Origin: Pyxicephalus adspersus
Lineage: Eukaryota > Chordata > Amphibia > Anura > Pyxicephalidae
Direction: 5' to 3'
Assembly (NCBI RefSeq): GCF_032062135.1
Contig: NC_092863.1
Span: forward strand, 12,749,111-12,813,110
DNA length: 64,000 bases
A program made the translations under genes and the position numbers. The notes beneath the pieces were generated by a model that was not told the origin of the DNA, ran no database searches, and was given only the letters and a program-made list of their open reading frames with translations. Positions 54,201-64,000 of this stretch are shown here, in pieces; within the stretch, counting starts at the first letter, position 1, and every line of letters begins with the position of its first letter.

Positions 54201-55608
54201 TAAAAGTTTTAATATTTTTTAAATTTTACCTGTTACCCAGATTAAAAAGTCCAACCGGCTTTAGTTTGCCCATGTCTGAACTAGATGCTGGAAAACTAAA
54301 TTGCGTGATTCGAGAAATTTTTTTACTTGGACTGAACTTTTACTATTTAAAATTTCTTTTTTACTTTTTTCTTCTTTTAGAAGGTAACAGTAGAGGTATT
54401 AGATGAACATTTTACCATGTAAGCTTATGGCCAGTTCATAACGATTCCTCCATAAAGACGCTAGATAAATGTCATTCAAAGTGAAAGACTTCCTTCCCCT
54501 AATAATTCAGTGTTCTCCCCAGCCCTCTTTAGCTGGGCACACCACCTGGCACTTTTCAATGACCACCTGGCTGTTTTTGGGTGGTTACTGAGTCACAATA
54601 TAGGGGCTGCCACCCACCTTCATTTTCTTCCCACCCATCTTAAAAAAAACTTTCGGGGTTGAACTTAATTAAAAATAAAATGGGCAACAAAGTAAAAAGT
54701 CCATCCACAATCCTCACGTGCTACACGTTATCCAGCTTGATAGATTTAATTGAGCAGATATAATTTTTAAGTTCTGTATAGATGTGCAAAGAATAACCCG
54801 TATATAAATAAATATTTTCACAACTGCGATACAGATGTCTTCTGAAAACAAGCATATCATTGCTGTAGATGTGTCGGATTGTAATTGTATGTAACTTAAA
54901 ACCTTGAACTTCCTACTACTGAAGGAAGCACACCAGCCATCAAACAATACTGATACACATAACCTGAAGCAGTTATAATTTGATCTATGTTTGAACAACA
55001 ATTGTGTTTATATTAAAGGCAATAAAACCAAGATCAGGTGGCAGATTGTACATGCAGCTCGGAGTGTCCACGCAAGTTTGTTTGATTGGTGATAAAACAC
55101 ACAAACCATGAATCCCGTTTGTCTGAATTCATTGTAGGAGTTGATTCTGGTAGGACAAACTTTCGTACATATATTCAGACTAAAGCTAAATGACATGAAA
55201 GATATGATGCACTAATAAAGAATACGACTTGCAGATGTTCTAAATTTGCAGACCAAAAATCTGCACTAATAAAACAAATGGCAGAATATTATTGAAGATT
55301 TTGAATAGATATCGGCTGCTTCATTAGATATTTTCAATGTGTGATTGCAATGAATGGATAATTTTCAATTGCAATAGATATTTGGTTTTGTTGTTTTGAT
55401 CTGTTAACTGTGTGCTTCATGCTAGAAATCCCTCTCTGCACTATGGATCTTTGGTGTGTGAAAGATTCTACTATAAACAGAACTCTGGTTCCTTATTGAA
55501 GCTAATCAATTCACTGTTTTATTAAATAATCCCTTTGATATTTGCAGGTACCAATTTGATTTAGTGTCTGCACTTGCAGACATGGACAATATCTGAACAT
55601 AACTCTGT

Positions 55609-55651
55609 GCTATATATATATATATATATATATCTATATATATATATATCT
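55609..55651. repeat. (TA)n microsatellite
   Basis: Alternating TA interrupted by one TC step. It is short and likely polymorphic. Confidence 0.9.
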
Positions 55652-57925
55652 TTCTACAAGTTATCTGCACTGGTAGTGCCTGAAAAGGGTGGTCATTGAT
55701 CCTGTCTTGTTGTGAGGGGATGCAGGAAATCAGATCTTTCTTTAAGATAAATCCTCTTGGCCTCTCCATCTTTTGGCAGCAGCTGTTTTGAAGTTATGTG
55801 GCAAGTGAGGTAAAATGGAGTCTGCTCCTGGAGAAAGACAGACAGCATTTAATAAATAGAGAGAGGGAGGTCAGAGTGTAATGCTTATGAAACACTTTCC
55901 TAATAGGGAATGCAGAGGCCTGTGCATATGAATTACATGAAACGTGTGTTTTTACATGTGGTTTCCTCTTCTGAAAAAGGCTCTTTGTCCGCGTTGATTT
56001 ACTGTTGAGGCAGGAGAAAAGGTCAGCCATTCGGGGCCTTCATGTTCGAGGCGTGCTTTATATTTTTTTGTAGGTAGTTATAACTGTGTTTGTCGGAATA
56101 TCTAAATTATGGGCTTTGTAGCAAAAATATTTGTATATTCGACTTCGGGTCAGGTAGGTGGAATATTTTTGAAGACTGTTGATACCATTATCATTTCAAT
56201 TCATATTCAAAGCAGTTCTGCAGAATAGATGATGGAGAGTGAAAGTTTGAATTCAGCTGCTAAGGGGTAATAGTGTGAGAGTTTTTATTAAATAGGCCTG
56301 GATAAAGAAAGTTGGCGGTATGTTTTCGTTATGTTTACGTCGCCTTTAAGTTATTTGTCTATTCTTTACCAGATCAGTAAAAAATCTTTTGGACAGATGT
56401 TCAGTCTATTAATCTTAGTTATATACAAGAGAAGTATTAATTTGTTTCCCAGTAGCCTGCATCTCCTACATCTCTGTTTTAGTATTGCTGCCTTCATCCG
56501 TTCGACTCAGGAGTCCTTCGCCATGCTCTGAGGTTCTTTTCTCTCCATGAGATTTGGGAAGTACTACATTAAAGTGTAGGGGATCTGGGTCAGGTTTTGT
56601 GAAGTCATTGCTGCTGACTCCTGACAACGCTTTCCCCCTACTCATGGGATCAGCAATCATCCAGGCACATGTCCAGTACAAGAAATATAAAGATAATACA
56701 TGGAGAATACTAATATATATCCCTTAGCTCTCTGCTTGTTTGTTATTTTGTTACAGCTTCAGGACAGCACTTGGCATTTAACATTTGACCATGCTAACTT
56801 TTACTTCAAGGAGGTGATGCATGACAAGACCCTGTTGTATAACACCCATATTGTTGTAGTATTGTCCTAAAAATACCACCACAAATATCCTTGCTAAAGA
56901 GTCTTGAATTAGTCATGTAGAAGATCTAATGGTTAAGAAATAGCCTTTTGTTTCTGACATTTACATACAGATGGGGTAGAGTATTCAGGAACAATGAGAC
57001 ATGAACCATGGACTGTAATGCAGTGTTGGCTTATCCTGTGCTGTTGCGTACCAATGTAATTTATTGAGTTATATATTCTGTCCTCTGGGAATTTCTCCCT
57101 TCCTGTCTCTTAAAACCTAAAGCCAATGAGCAATGGGCACAAGTATGTTTAACTTTGCATGGACTTAAATGCCTTTGCAAACCCAGGTATTACCTTGTAA
57201 GTGGTGACAACATTCTAATGCTGCACATGTCCTGAGCTAAACTGGGAGGGAACAACTAAAGGTTGCCTGCTGAAAACTCTAGCAGGGGGTAGATACCTTT
57301 CTAAAGAAATGCCTGGTCTTTAAAAAAATACTCCTTGCACACAATGGATAACTATCCAGATTTGGAAGAAATAAAAGTACATCAGTACTCGATTGTACAC
57401 ATGTCTCTTAGGATTTTAGACAATACTTGTTTTCCAATAAATTAGTTGGAGTTGTGCTTTAATGGGGGGTCAATCCAGGAATAGCTACAGTTGCTTTGAC
57501 TTGTCTGACCTGGATTTTATTATGTCTGCTGTCAGTGCACTTGTGAATGCTGTAACTTAATAGCATATTTTGTGATTATCGCTAAATATATCTTCAGAGT
57601 CTTGCATATTTTAGCTGACATTCTCTTGTGATCAGGTACAAGCTAATCTTGCAGCCTTAGTCTGAATGAATATTTAGTTGTGTTTATTTGGAGTGGAGGT
57701 AAGCTCATAGTTTGTATTGAAGGATATTTGTTGTAGGGGTGATAATGGCTTCTTTGGATGTCTTGACTCTGGCTTAGGGTGATACAGTCCGTAGTCCGCC
57801 ACCTGGGGAATGGAGGAAAGGTTCTTATTCCTGTGTAAGATCACATGGGGGTCTTACACATCACCTTCAGGCTAAAGGGGTGCCTTGGATTTAGGCTGAG
57901 GACTAATTTTTTCCTTTATTTTTGA

Positions 57926-63824
<5,899 letters not shown>

Positions 63825-64000
63825 GTTAAAAAAATCCCTCTTATTTTTTTTTTCTGTTCCAAAACAGTTGAGACCTGCAGATTAAAATGATGGCAAAGAT
63901 GTCTGTGAAAAAGTTTCTATTGTGCGTTTGATAGAAACCTTAGTAATCTAATGAACAATATACAGCATTTCATAAAACCACAATTATGAGAGTTTAGCCA

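Noticed and set aside
55980..56060. Possible CpG-containing tlk2 first exon
   Set aside because: A few CpGs occur, but there is no clear island, donor context or match I can name.

Overview
The window is vertebrate nuclear DNA and most likely comes from an anuran amphibian. All three genes have GT-AG introns, and their proteins closely resemble vertebrate integrin beta-3, METTL2 and TLK2. The introns and spacers carry repeats I associate with frog genomes: a tRNA-derived SINE ending in a TATAAATAC-type tail, foldback MITEs, a TTAA-flanked MITE and hAT fragments. The species cannot be fixed from the sequence; a neobatrachian (ranoid) frog is a guess from repeat style. One run of N at 50741-51098 is an assembly gap. 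Layout, all genes on the + strand: (1) 1-31.6 kb holds itgb3 (integrin beta-3) from exon 3 to the stop codon, human exon numbering; exons 1-2 lie upstream of the window. Thirteen exons join in frame to 733 codons, which with the two missing exons fits the roughly 788-residue human precursor. (2) 31.6-40.6 kb is a gene-poor spacer with two foldback MITEs, one full SINE, an hAT fragment and a well-defined solo LTR. It ends in an unusual array of six roughly 50-bp units, each joining a GTCAATCAT-like site to a GC box, followed by a 30-bp minisatellite. (3) 40.7-48.7 kb holds the complete mettl2 gene: nine coding exons, 324 codons, and a poly(A) signal. (4) 48.7-58.0 kb is spacer and the presumed 5' non-coding part of tlk2, with a nested MITE insertion, an LTR-like fragment and the gap. 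(5) 58.0-64 kb holds the first six coding exons of tlk2 (155 codons); the coiled coil and kinase domain lie beyond the window. The three products act in separate processes: cell adhesion and platelet-type aggregation (itgb3), tRNA m3C32 modification (mettl2), and chromatin assembly through ASF1 phosphorylation (tlk2). The interest of grouping them is syntenic. In human, ITGB3 lies apart from METTL2A-TLK2, with EFCAB13 and EFCAB3 beside the two blocks, and no EF-hand gene is visible between itgb3 and mettl2 here. The most useful observations are splice-site oddities (a GC-AG intron in mettl2, a tlk2 exon with no AG at its start, a SINE 34 nt from an itgb3 acceptor), a beta-3 tail that does not end in RGT, a changed ligand-specificity loop in beta-3, a 29/87-bp higher-order minisatellite, the GC-box array, and several transposons with exact target-site duplications. 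I found no clear evidence of a wholly new protein system.
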